The notes below the pieces were generated by a model. That model saw only the letters and a list, made by a program, of their open reading frames with translations. It had not been told where the DNA came from and searched no databases. Both the position numbers and the translations under genes were made by a program. From Phascolarctobacterium sp. (GTDB lineage Bacteria > Bacillota > Negativicutes > Acidaminococcales > Acidaminococcaceae), in NCBI GenBank assembly GCA_019417125.1, contig DXVZ01000169.1, positions 1-12,331 of the forward strand: a DNA stretch of 12,331 nt. The letters run 5' to 3'. Below are positions 1 to 6,391 of the stretch, piece by piece. The first letter of the stretch is position 1. Each line of letters starts with the position of its first letter.

Positions 1-392
1 TTCTGCTGGTATTCTGTTAAAACACTTCTATCCGTAAACAGCGGCTGCATAACAAGCTGCGGTACGCTCATCTCCGGAAACGCCAGCCCAAAAGGCGCGC
101 TGCCGCGCGTAATCTGCGTGTAAATTTCGCCGTTTACCATACCTGTGGCTTTAATTAAAGCTTCGTGGAATTCCACAAGTTCTTCTACCATATATACTGC
201 CGGAATTTTTAAGCGCGTTACGGAAGTAAACAAGTTTTCCATGTGCGGAATCATGCCAAACACCTTGCCGTTATATACCGGCACAATTTCAAATACGCCG
301 TCGCCAAACTGATGGCCGCGGTCGCTGTATTCTATTAAGCCCTCCTGGCGGTCAATAATATCGCCGTTAATTAAAATTAAATCCGTATTCAT
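1..392 (-). CDS. Class IV PLP enzyme, D-amino acid aminotransferase-like (5' part only)
   Basis: Partial gene: the first 130 residues are present and the C-terminal half lies beyond position 1. The ATG at 392 follows GGAGG (399-403) with a 6-base spacer. Seen: an EYSDRGHQFGDGVFE segment (residues 21-35) and ITRGSAPFGLAFPE (94-107), which line up with the D-RG-QFGDGVYE and Q-TRG blocks of Bacillus D-alanine aminotransferase. Known for the family: these fold-type IV enzymes use PLP to interconvert D-amino acids and 2-oxo acids in the cytoplasm, supplying D-Glu or D-Ala for the wall. Odd: the family H-x-x-R-L motif, whose Arg holds the PLP phosphate, reads HMENL here (N53), and the Arg/His substrate-carboxylate trap after TRG is replaced by F101 and L103. 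The PLP lysine falls outside the window. The fold is clear but the substrate is uncertain; an aminodeoxychorismate lyase or a non-canonical transaminase is possible. Confidence 0.82.
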   Translation of the reverse strand, partial: MNTDLILINGDIIDRQEGLIEYSDRGHQFGDGVFEIVPVYNGKVFGMIPHMENLFTSVTRLKIPAVYMVEELVEFHEALIKATGMVNGEIYTQITRGSAPFGLAFPEMSVPQLVMQPLFTDRSVLTEYQQ

Positions 393-434
393 TTTCTGCC
401 TCCGTCGTTTTACAAATTTTGCAAACAGTATGCC

Positions 435-464
435 TTGTTAAAAAACATTAAGTCATTGTATAAT
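435..464 (+). promoter_or_regulatory. Candidate promoter for the antiporter gene
   Basis: TTGTTA (435-440) and a perfect TATAAT (459-464) are separated by 18 bases. The leader to the ATG at 576 would be about 105 bases. The -10 element directly abuts the -10 of the opposing promoter, so the two probably exclude each other. The -35 match is weak. Confidence 0.4.
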
Positions 465-492
465 AATATAAGCGGCATTTTTCTGCCGTCAA
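465..492 (-). promoter_or_regulatory. Candidate promoter for the aminotransferase-like gene
   Basis: Read on the minus strand, TTGACG (487-492) and TATATT (465-470) are separated by 16 bases, each matching 5 of 6 sigma-A consensus positions. The spacer contains a small dyad, CGGCA-N6-TGCCG, at 473-488. The predicted start lies about 65 bases before the ATG at 392. Confidence 0.5.
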
Positions 493-509
493 TAGATATT
501 CAATCTATT
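491..509. repeat. Perfect inverted repeat in the antiporter leader
   Basis: AATAGAT (491-497) and ATCTATT (503-509) form a perfect 7-base dyad with a 5-base loop. It has no following T-tract. It lies downstream of the proposed antiporter start and touches the -35 of the opposing promoter, so it could be an operator. It is AT-rich, so chance is a real alternative. Confidence 0.35.
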
Positions 510-575
510 TTATTATACATCATTTCTTTTTATTTGTCGCTTATCTTATTTTACAAAGTAAGGAGGAACTTTTAG

Positions 576-2894
576 ATGGCGCATTTACCACCAATAGTTT
601 CCGACCTCGCTATGATTTTGCTGGTAGCTGGTATTACTACCATACTTTTTAAAAAGCTGAATCAGCCGCTTGTTCTCGGATACATCGTTGCCGGTTTTAT
701 CACTGGGCCGCATTTTTCGTTTTTTCCTACTGTGACGGATTTTAACAATATCAACGTCTGGTCAGAAATCGGTATTATCTTTTTAATGTTCTCCCTTGGT
801 TTGGAGTTCAGTTTCAACAAATTAAAACAGGTTGGCAACACCGCCTTTATCGCCACCATTGTGGAAATAGCAGGTTTGCTCTCGCTAGGCTACGCAGCTG
901 GTACGCTGATGGGCTGGAGCCACATGAACAGCCTGTTTTTGGGCGGCATGCTTTCCATGTCGTCAACCACTATCATCATTAAAGCTTTTGACGACTTAAA
1001 AATGAAGGGCAAACGCTTTACCGAAATGGTTTTCGGTATCTTAATCGTCGAAGACATTGCCGGCATTATTATGATGGTGCTGCTTTCCACGCTTGCCGCA
1101 TCGGCAGGTATTTCCGGCACGGAGCTTTTAGGCAGCATTATGCGCCTGCTGTTCTTTTTGGTGCTGTGGTTTGTACTGGGCATTTACCTGGTGCCTACCT
1201 TTTATAAACGCTCGCTGAAACTGATGAACAACGAAACGATGCTTGTTACTTCCATCGGCTTATGCCTGGGCATGGTTGTGCTGGCAACGCATCTTGGCTT
1301 CTCGGCGGCGCTCGGCGCGTTTATTATGGGCTCGCTGATTGCCGAAGCGCCCAATTCCGAAAAAATCGAGCATTTATTTACGCCGGTTAAGGATATTTTC
1401 GGCGCGGTATTTTTCGTATCCGTAGGTATGCTGGTTGACCCGGCGCTGCTGCTGCAATACTGGCTGCCGATACTCATTTTGGTTTTTGTAACCATTATCG
1501 GTAAGCTTATTTTCTCCGCCAGCGGCGTACTGCTTTCCGGCCAGAGCCTGCACACTTCTATTTTGTGCGGCTTCAGCCTGGCGCAGATTGGCGAATTTTC
1601 GTTCATCATCGCTTCGCTCGGCATGAGCCTCGGCGTTATCAGCGACTTTATCTATCCGATAATCGTTGCCGTATCCGTGGTAACAACCTTTACCACGCCG
1701 TTCTGCATTATGGCGTCTGAACATGCTTACCAGTTTATCCGCCGCATTTTGCCCACGCGCTTTAACGATTGGCTTGACCGCTACACCGAAAAAAACGTGG
1801 CTGCGGCAAATTCCGACACTAACTGGAGCAATTTTTTGCGGGAATATTTTACCCGTATGCTGATTTTTACAACCATTTTAACAGCAACGGCGCTGTTTGC
1901 GGATTACTATTTAAGCGCATACCTGCGCGACAACTTACAGCTGCCGTATTCCGAAATTATCACCGCCGTGCTGACCTTTGCCATTATGGCGCCGTTTCTG
2001 CGCGCGGTACTGGTTAACCGCACCAGCCACCCTGAATTGTTTTCGGTACTGTGGTTTCAAAAACGCAGCAACCACATTCCGCTGACGGTGCTGGTACTGT
2101 TAAAAATCATCGTCGCCGCTGGTTTTATCTTCTTCATCTTTGCCAATATTTTAGGGCTGGCAGATTTCGTCGCCGTTGCCGCAACGTTGATAACGGCGTA
2201 CTTTATCTCCTCCTCCGACTGGCTGATGGGCGAATACCTGCGCATGGAATCGCGCTTTTTGGTAAACCTTAACGAGCGCCACATGCTTAAACACCGCGAA
2301 GCCTTAAAAGAAGCCGGGGAACTGCACCCCTACGGCTGGTTTGACGAAGATTTGCAGCTTGCCCATTATAAAGTTGAAGACGATTCCGTCACCATCGGGC
2401 AGAACCTGTTAAACCTTGCCCTGCGCGAATCTTACGGCTGCAATGTTTTGCAGGCGGCGACGCCCAAACAGATTTACGATATGCCGGGCGCAAATTTCGT
2501 TATCCGCAGCGGCACGACGCTTTTAATTATCGGCACAAAAGAACATTTTAAACTTTTAAACGCCGCTATTGACCGCCAGAAGCTGGGCCTTAAAATGTTG
2601 GATTTGCCGGTAAGCATGCGCCAGTTTATGCTGCTTAATGAAGAAGAAGGGCGCCAGGAAACAGCGTTTTTACCCTGCGCCATCACTATCGACAGCCATT
2701 CGCCGCTCTTGGGCAAATCCATTAAATCAACCAATATCCGCAACAAATGGCACTGCCTTGTTATCGGGTTGGAGCGCGGCAGCTACACCATAGTAAATCC
2801 CAATATTTCGCTGGTATTTGAAAAAGGCGACCTGCTGTGGGTACTTGGTAAGCAGAAGATGATTAACCAGCTTGTCCGCGAAGAAATTTTGTAA
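576..2894 (+). CDS. CPA2 (Kef-type) cation/proton antiporter with tandem RCK_C domains
   Basis: A 772-residue inner-membrane monovalent cation/proton antiporter. Residues about 8-385 form the Na/H-exchanger domain: LNQPLVLGYIVAGFITGP (28-45), SLGLEFSF (73-80), the ion-site E159-D160 pair in GILIVEDIAGI, GFSAALGAFIMGSLIAEAP (241-259), and K310, which aligns with the TM10 lysine of this superfamily. Residues about 425-550 hold roughly four more hydrophobic stretches. The cytoplasmic tail has two RCK_C (TrkA-C)-like domains, about 595-665 and 693-772, each ending in the typical G-x-x-L-L-hydrophobic-G motif. There is no RCK_N domain with its GxGxxG nucleotide fold, so this is not a glutathione-gated KefB/C. 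The start follows AAGGAGG (560-566) with a 9-base spacer. It stands alone between a divergent gene and a terminator. Ligand-gated K+ or Na+ efflux is inferred; the transported ion cannot be told from sequence. Confidence 0.9.
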   Translation: MAHLPPIVSDLAMILLVAGITTILFKKLNQPLVLGYIVAGFITGPHFSFFPTVTDFNNINVWSEIGIIFLMFSLGLEFSFNKLKQVGNTAFIATIVEIAGLLSLGYAAGTLMGWSHMNSLFLGGMLSMSSTTIIIKAFDDLKMKGKRFTEMVFGILIVEDIAGIIMMVLLSTLAASAGISGTELLGSIMRLLFFLVLWFVLGIYLVPTFYKRSLKLMNNETMLVTSIGLCLGMVVLATHLGFSAALGAFIMGSLIAEAPNSEKIEHLFTPVKDIFGAVFFVSVGMLVDPALLLQYWLPILILVFVTIIGKLIFSASGVLLSGQSLHTSILCGFSLAQIGEFSFIIASLGMSLGVISDFIYPIIVAVSVVTTFTTPFCIMASEHAYQFIRRILPTRFNDWLDRYTEKNVAAANSDTNWSNFLREYFTRMLIFTTILTATALFADYYLSAYLRDNLQLPYSEIITAVLTFAIMAPFLRAVLVNRTSHPELFSVLWFQKRSNHIPLTVLVLLKIIVAAGFIFFIFANILGLADFVAVAATLITAYFISSSDWLMGEYLRMESRFLVNLNERHMLKHREALKEAGELHPYGWFDEDLQLAHYKVEDDSVTIGQNLLNLALRESYGCNVLQAATPKQIYDMPGANFVIRSGTTLLIIGTKEHFKLLNAAIDRQKLGLKMLDLPVSMRQFMLLNEEEGRQETAFLPCAITIDSHSPLLGKSIKSTNIRNKWHCLVIGLERGSYTIVNPNISLVFEKGDLLWVLGKQKMINQLVREEIL

Positions 2895-2910
2895 AAGCCT
2901 TATACAAAAC

Positions 2911-2965
2911 AAAAACTGCACTTCCCGCTCCGTTTTATACGGTGGAAAGTGCAGTTCTTTTATTT
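2911..2965. terminator. Bidirectional intrinsic terminator between convergent genes
   Basis: AACTGCACTTCC (2914-2925) pairs with GGAAAGTGCAGTT (2944-2956) with one bulged A, and an inner CCGT/ACGG stem extends it. A T-rich tract follows on the plus strand (2955-2968) and, read on the minus strand, a TTTTTGTTTTG tract follows on the other side. It would end both the antiporter transcript and the zinc-ribbon transcript. Confidence 0.85.
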
Positions 2966-2977
2966 ATACAGCCTTAA

Positions 2978-3385
2978 TTATCCCAAAAAGCTGCTGATAA
3001 AATAATAAATCAGCCCAACGCCGGCGATGATGACAAACAGCGGCATAAAGAAAACAAACAGCGCTATTAAAACGCAGATTACCAGCAAAATACCCAGCAG
3101 ACCGCCGCCGCACCCAAAATTTTTAACGTAAATTTTAGGGCCGCTGCGTTCTGTGCCGCGGTATTCTTCGCGCCGGTATTCATAAGTTTGCCTGTATTCA
3201 GGCGTTCTTTCTCCATTACCGGCAGCAGTGTTTTCTTCGTAACCGCTTTCATCAATGGTTACGCCTTCAAACTCATCACGCTCGCGCGGATTAAGCACCG
3301 TTGCTTCCTGTTTAAATACGTAATGGCAATATGGGCATTCTTCCGTACCTTTCGGCACTTCCCTGCCGCAAAAATTACATTTCAT
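2978..3385 (-). CDS. Zinc-ribbon membrane protein, function unknown
   Basis: A 135-residue protein. The N-terminus carries C3-x2-C6 and C17-x2-C20 (MKCNFCGREVPKG, EECPYCHYVF), a four-cysteine zinc ribbon. Residues 28-90 are polar, rich in Glu, Arg and Tyr and probably unstructured. The C-terminal third is strongly hydrophobic (about 94-134), enough for one long or two short membrane spans. An upstream in-frame GTG at 3400 would add five residues, but the ATG at 3385 is preferred because AAGGAG (3392-3397) sits 6 bases before it and the ribbon then starts at residue 3. The stop of the 519-residue gene lies in this Shine-Dalgarno site, so the two are co-transcribed and probably translationally coupled. 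Single zinc-ribbon membrane proteins are common and mostly uncharacterised; no function is assigned. Confidence 0.85.
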   Translation of the reverse strand: MKCNFCGREVPKGTEECPYCHYVFKQEATVLNPRERDEFEGVTIDESGYEENTAAGNGERTPEYRQTYEYRREEYRGTERSGPKIYVKNFGCGGGLLGILLVICVLIALFVFFMPLFVIIAGVGLIYYFISSFLG

Positions 3386-3391
3386 AAATTT

Positions 3392-3397
3392 CTCCTT
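3392..3397 (-). promoter_or_regulatory. Shine-Dalgarno site that fixes the zinc-ribbon start
   Basis: AAGGAG on the minus strand, 6 bases before the ATG at 3385. It overlaps the TGA (3397-3399) of the preceding gene and lies inside the longer GTG-initiated reading frame, which argues for the shorter start. Confidence 0.8.
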
Positions 3398-4956
3398 CAC
3401 ATATAAGCGCTCATCAGCATTGCCAAAAGCCCTTCTTCGTTGCTGTAACGCGGGTCGTGCTCCTCAGCATTCAGCACGTCGCAAACAGCTGCGGCAGCCT
3501 CGCGCATTAAGGGCAATTCAGTACCGCAAAACTTTGCTATGCGCTCGTCGAAAAACGTATAAGCAGCGTTCAATTTAATAAAGGCGTAAATAATGCCAGC
3601 CGCCCATACCTGTCCGCTGTAAGCTTTAATATCCGCACCTGCCGCCTGCAAATCGCACCACATCTGCGTCGCCAGGCGCACATCGGCAACGGAAAAATAA
3701 TTTTTCAGCATAATATTTTTTATAAGCCCAGCCACTGCAGAATCTTCGCTGTACGGTGCGGCGGCAAATTCTGTATGCTCGGTGTAGTTGTTAAAGTTGC
3801 GGTGCTGAATGCCTGCGGCGTACAAAAACGACATATTGCGCAGCACCATCGGGTATGCACTGCTGAACCACTGCCAGCCGGGCTCTTTTTGCTGCACGCT
3901 TACCCATTTATAAGCGCGCGTCAGCGTATCGCGCAAAAACAACGCGTTTACGGGGTCAATTTTATAGCCGCGCACATTATCCGTCAGCATGTTGCCATTG
4001 TAAAACAAATGGCCGATAAACAGCATATTGCTGGTGTCAAAATCTTCGCTCAGCGGCAGATTCAGCTGATAAGCTTCACCCGTCATAAAATCGCGGCAGT
4101 AGTACGCTCCCTCATCGCCGTAGCCTTCAACCGTAAACAGCACCAGCCGCGCCGATATAAACTCACGCAAAATATCGCTGTTGCGTTTGGCAAACTCCGC
4201 ATCATAAGCGCTGCTGTCCTTATCACACACAGTATGGTAAAAATATTCCAGCGGATGCATATCGCGCAGCATCAAACGGTAGTCCAGCAAAAAATAATCC
4301 CAAAAGGAATTAAAGGCTTCTTCCCTGCTTTTGGCAGATTCGTTAACAGCATTGCCGAAAATGCCGTGATACAGCACCGACGCACGTTCCAAATCGACGC
4401 CGAAACGGCTGTCGCTGAAAAATTCGTGCATGGCGGCGTAAATTTCCTGCATGCGCTCGCTGACGTTTAAAAATATTTTATTGGCTGCATCAGGCACGGT
4501 AAAACGGGTGCGCTCCTTATGCGCTTCAGTAAAACTGCCGTCAGGGTTCACAATATTCATTCTGCCGCCTGCCAGCAATTTTTCCGCGGCCTCAAGCGGA
4601 GCACCGGCATAAGAAATTACGTTCCGCTTTTGCAGATAAGCGTATAATCTGCCGCAAGTTTCCAAAAAATATTTTGTGTGCTCATAATCGGCATCAAATT
4701 CCGATACGTTGCGCCCACACCAGGCGACGCAGTCTACAAAGTCGTCAGCGCTCATATCGCCAAGCAAAAGCTCGGTGTTGCCAAGGTAAAGGCACAGCAT
4801 CGTCAGCTGGTCCCAAATATCGTATAATTCTTCCGGCGTTTTGCCCTGCCAAGCCTCTATGCGCAAAAAACCTTCGGCGTATTCGCGACGGAGCAGAAAA
4901 TTCCAGCCCGGGTCATGCCCGTAAAAATCTTCTACTAAATCGTAAACATTATCCAT
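3397..4956 (-). CDS. 519-residue protein, possible cyclin-like (DUF6398-like) C-terminal helix bundle
   Basis: No firm family assignment. It is a soluble, largely helical protein with no signal peptide or membrane segment and unusually many Tyr, Phe, Trp and Met residues. Residues 1-115 look like a helical bundle. A segment at 270-335 (LVLFTVEGYGDEGAYYCRDFMTGEAY onward, in pieces) looks beta-rich. The C-terminus at 447-495 (GQVWAAGIIYAFIKLN, then FCGTELPLMREAAAAVCDVL) resembles the cyclin/TFIIB-like helices of DUF6398 proteins, in which W-A-A-G/A-I-x-Y-A precedes a second helix-turn-helix-like unit. That likeness is from memory and moderate at best. GAGG (4970-4973) is 13 bases before the ATG, rather far. 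It is the first gene of a two-gene unit with the zinc-ribbon membrane protein and has a plausible promoter at 4989-5018. The long open frames opposite it look like coding shadows. Confidence 0.8.
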   Translation of the reverse strand: MDNVYDLVEDFYGHDPGWNFLLRREYAEGFLRIEAWQGKTPEELYDIWDQLTMLCLYLGNTELLLGDMSADDFVDCVAWCGRNVSEFDADYEHTKYFLETCGRLYAYLQKRNVISYAGAPLEAAEKLLAGGRMNIVNPDGSFTEAHKERTRFTVPDAANKIFLNVSERMQEIYAAMHEFFSDSRFGVDLERASVLYHGIFGNAVNESAKSREEAFNSFWDYFLLDYRLMLRDMHPLEYFYHTVCDKDSSAYDAEFAKRNSDILREFISARLVLFTVEGYGDEGAYYCRDFMTGEAYQLNLPLSEDFDTSNMLFIGHLFYNGNMLTDNVRGYKIDPVNALFLRDTLTRAYKWVSVQQKEPGWQWFSSAYPMVLRNMSFLYAAGIQHRNFNNYTEHTEFAAAPYSEDSAVAGLIKNIMLKNYFSVADVRLATQMWCDLQAAGADIKAYSGQVWAAGIIYAFIKLNAAYTFFDERIAKFCGTELPLMREAAAAVCDVLNAEEHDPRYSNEEGLLAMLMSAYM

Positions 4957-4988
4957 ACTTTATAAAATACCTCTTTTTGTAATAGCTT

Positions 4989-5018
4989 ATTATATCATAT
5001 TCAAACAAACGGCAACAA
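4989..5018 (-). promoter_or_regulatory. Candidate extended -10 promoter for the 519-residue gene
   Basis: On the minus strand: TTGTTG (5013-5018), 18 bases, then TATAAT (4989-4994) preceded by TGA, giving the extended -10 form TGnTATAAT. The predicted start is about 26 bases before the ATG at 4956. It lies just downstream of the murB terminator, so the gene is separated from that operon. Confidence 0.65.
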
Positions 5019-5026
5019 TGCCCTTT

Positions 5027-5055
5027 ATAAAAAAGAACGGCTTTACAGCCGCTCT
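5027..5055 (-). terminator. Intrinsic terminator after murB
   Basis: On the minus strand, AGAGCGGCT, a GTAA loop, then AGCCGTTCT gives a 9-bp stem (5034-5055) with one G-U pair, followed at once by a run of T (5034 down to 5029). It lies 15 bases after the murB stop and ends the long minus-strand operon. Confidence 0.88.
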
Positions 5056-5069
5056 CTGTAAAATATGTT

Positions 5070-5987
5070 TTATTCCTCACCGATAACCAGCACTTCGGGG
5101 TGAAGTTCGACACCGGCTTTTTCCATAATTACGCGGCGCACATCGGCAATAAGCTGCAAAACGTCTGCCGCCGTGGCATTGCCGCAGTTTACTACAAACC
5201 CGGCGTGCTTTTTGGATACCTGAGCCCCGCCGACAGTGTAGCCTTTCAGCCCTGCCTGCTCAATCAGCGTGCCCGCGAAATAACCAGGCGGGCGCTTAAA
5301 CATACTGCCTGCGCTCGGCATTTCCAGCGGCTGCTTGCTGATGCGCCTGCTGCTGAAATCATCCATCATGGCTTTAATGGCGTTTTTATCGCCGGGCTGC
5401 ATATTAAGGCACACTTCAGTAATAATGTAGCCGCTTTCCTGCAAACTGGTTTTACGGTAGCCAAACTGTAAATCGTCTGCGCTAAGCGCAAACTCGCTGC
5501 CGCCCATATCCATTACGCGCACTCTTTCCACAACGCCCTTCATTTCGCCATTGTAAGCGCCGGCGTTCATATATACGGCGCCGCCGATGCTGCCTGGAAT
5601 ACCGACAGCAAATTCCATACCGCTTAAGCCGCATTCCCACGCCTTGCGCGATGCCAGAGCCAGCGAATAGCCGGAACCGAAGAACAAGCGTCTGCCGTCC
5701 TGGCGGAAGCTTTTAAGCGCATTGCCCAGCTGTATTACCAGCCCGCGGACGCCCTTATCGCGCACCAGCACGTTAGATCCATTGCCCAGCACCGTTACCG
5801 GCACTTCTTCCGCGCGCGCCGCCGTTAAGGCAAAAGCAAGGTCGTGCGTGCTCTGCGGCTGCACCAGCACATCCGCCGGTCCGCCGATTTTAAACGAAGT
5901 ATGCCTGCTCATCGGCTCACAGCAGTAAACCCTGCCGGGCATTTTTGCTTTTAAGGTTTCTGCCAAATGATTAACGGAATTATTCAC
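5070..5987 (-). CDS. murB: UDP-N-acetylmuramate dehydrogenase
   Basis: A 305-residue cytoplasmic flavoenzyme that reduces UDP-GlcNAc-enolpyruvate to UDP-MurNAc with NADPH, the second committed step of peptidoglycan synthesis. Seen: FAD-domain motif VLGNGSNVLVRD (67-78), GMEFAVGIPGSIGGAVYMNAGAYNGE (123-148, in two blocks), YRKTSL with the conserved Arg (R178), the proton-donor serine in PSAGSMF (S228), and the C-terminal catalytic Glu in LHPEV (E298). The length and the missing Tyr-loop insertion fit the type II MurB of Gram-positive bacteria rather than the E. coli type. The start is GTG at 5987, with AAAGGA (5996-6001) 8 bases upstream. It overlaps the end of the YlbF-family gene by 8 bases, so translation is likely coupled. 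All key residues are present. Confidence 0.97.
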   Translation of the reverse strand: MNNSVNHLAETLKAKMPGRVYCCEPMSRHTSFKIGGPADVLVQPQSTHDLAFALTAARAEEVPVTVLGNGSNVLVRDKGVRGLVIQLGNALKSFRQDGRRLFFGSGYSLALASRKAWECGLSGMEFAVGIPGSIGGAVYMNAGAYNGEMKGVVERVRVMDMGGSEFALSADDLQFGYRKTSLQESGYIITEVCLNMQPGDKNAIKAMMDDFSSRRISKQPLEMPSAGSMFKRPPGYFAGTLIEQAGLKGYTVGGAQVSKKHAGFVVNCGNATAADVLQLIADVRRVIMEKAGVELHPEVLVIGEE

Positions 5988-6318
5988 CGACAGCTTCCTT
6001 TACAACGTCATTAATGGTTTTGGTAATATCGGCCATCATCATCTGAAAACGCATAAAAGCGTGCAGATATTCCATAGCGGTTGGGTTAAGGCTTAACAGG
6101 GAAGAAAGTTTTTGCAGCTTTTCTTCTTTTTCCTTGTCAACTTCCTGTTTTTGGTATTTGGCAAGCTCAATTTCAGAACTTAATTTAATAAAATCGTTGG
6201 CAAGTTCTTCTGCCTGCGCGTCTTTTTTAAGGACGGTTCTTGCTTCCTGTAATTTTTTAAATTCGTGGCTTTCTTTTAAAGCCTTTGCCAATTCATTGGC
6301 GCAATCATAAACGTTCAT
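5980..6318 (-). CDS. YlbF/YmcA-family protein
   Basis: A 112-residue all-helical, highly charged cytoplasmic protein. The spacing of NVYDCANELAKALKESHEFKKLQEA (start) and the central D-x-x-A-x-E-L-x-x-D-F pattern match the Com_YlbF (DUF964) family, and the second half is a long Lys/Glu-rich helix followed by a Met-rich helix (FMRFQMMMADI). Known for the family: B. subtilis YlbF and YmcA, with YaaT, form an iron-sulphur complex that steers RNase Y cleavage and affects competence, sporulation and biofilm formation. Only one Cys (C6) is seen here, so a cluster-binding role is not evident. GAGGTGA (6325-6331) lies 6 bases before the ATG, and a strong promoter is upstream. It is the first gene of a unit with murB. 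Which paralogue it corresponds to cannot be told. Confidence 0.88.
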   Translation of the reverse strand: MNVYDCANELAKALKESHEFKKLQEARTVLKKDAQAEELANDFIKLSSEIELAKYQKQEVDKEKEEKLQKLSSLLSLNPTAMEYLHAFMRFQMMMADITKTINDVVKEAVGE

Positions 6319-6357
6319 TATATTTCACCTCAAAGTTAATTATGTTTTTTCGTAACT

Positions 6358-6385
6358 ATTATAACACATTTACCAATACTGTAAA
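6358..6385 (-). promoter_or_regulatory. Promoter for the YlbF-family gene and murB
   Basis: On the minus strand, TTTACA (6380-6385), 16 bases, then TATAAT (6358-6363) preceded by TGT, an extended -10. This is one of the best promoters in the window. The leader to the ATG at 6318 is about 33 bases. A perfect dyad covers its -35 and part of the spacer. Confidence 0.75.
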
Positions 6386-6387
6386 TG
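6367..6387. repeat. Operator-like inverted repeat across the -35 element
   Basis: CATTTAC (6367-6373) and GTAAATG (6381-6387), perfect 7-base arms with a 7-base centre. The right arm contains the -35 hexamer of the YlbF/murB promoter. It starts only a few bases past the dipeptidase stop but has no T-tract, so an operator is likelier than a terminator. No known regulator is recognised. Confidence 0.5.
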
Positions 6388-6391
6388 CCTG

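Noticed and set aside
472..489. The CGGCA-N6-TGCCG hairpin as a terminator
   Set aside because: The stem is only five or six base pairs with no T-tract on either strand, and it lies between two gene starts, where a promoter-region dyad is likelier.
576..2894. Naming the antiporter kefB or kefC
   Set aside because: There is no RCK_N/TrkA-N nucleotide-binding domain or glutathione-binding region; the tail is two RCK_C domains.
2978..3400. GTG start at 3400 for the zinc-ribbon gene
   Set aside because: Its own good Shine-Dalgarno site lies inside the five extra codons and points to the ATG at 3385.
3775..4470. A 231-codon open frame on the plus strand
   Set aside because: It lies wholly opposite the 519-residue gene, has no Shine-Dalgarno site or recognisable domain, and is rich in His, Gln, Ile and Ala as expected from antisense reading. 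A coding shadow.
6367..6387. The CATTTAC dyad as a terminator for the VanX-like gene
   Set aside because: It has no T-run after it and coincides with a strong promoter; transcription from upstream may continue into the YlbF-family gene and murB.
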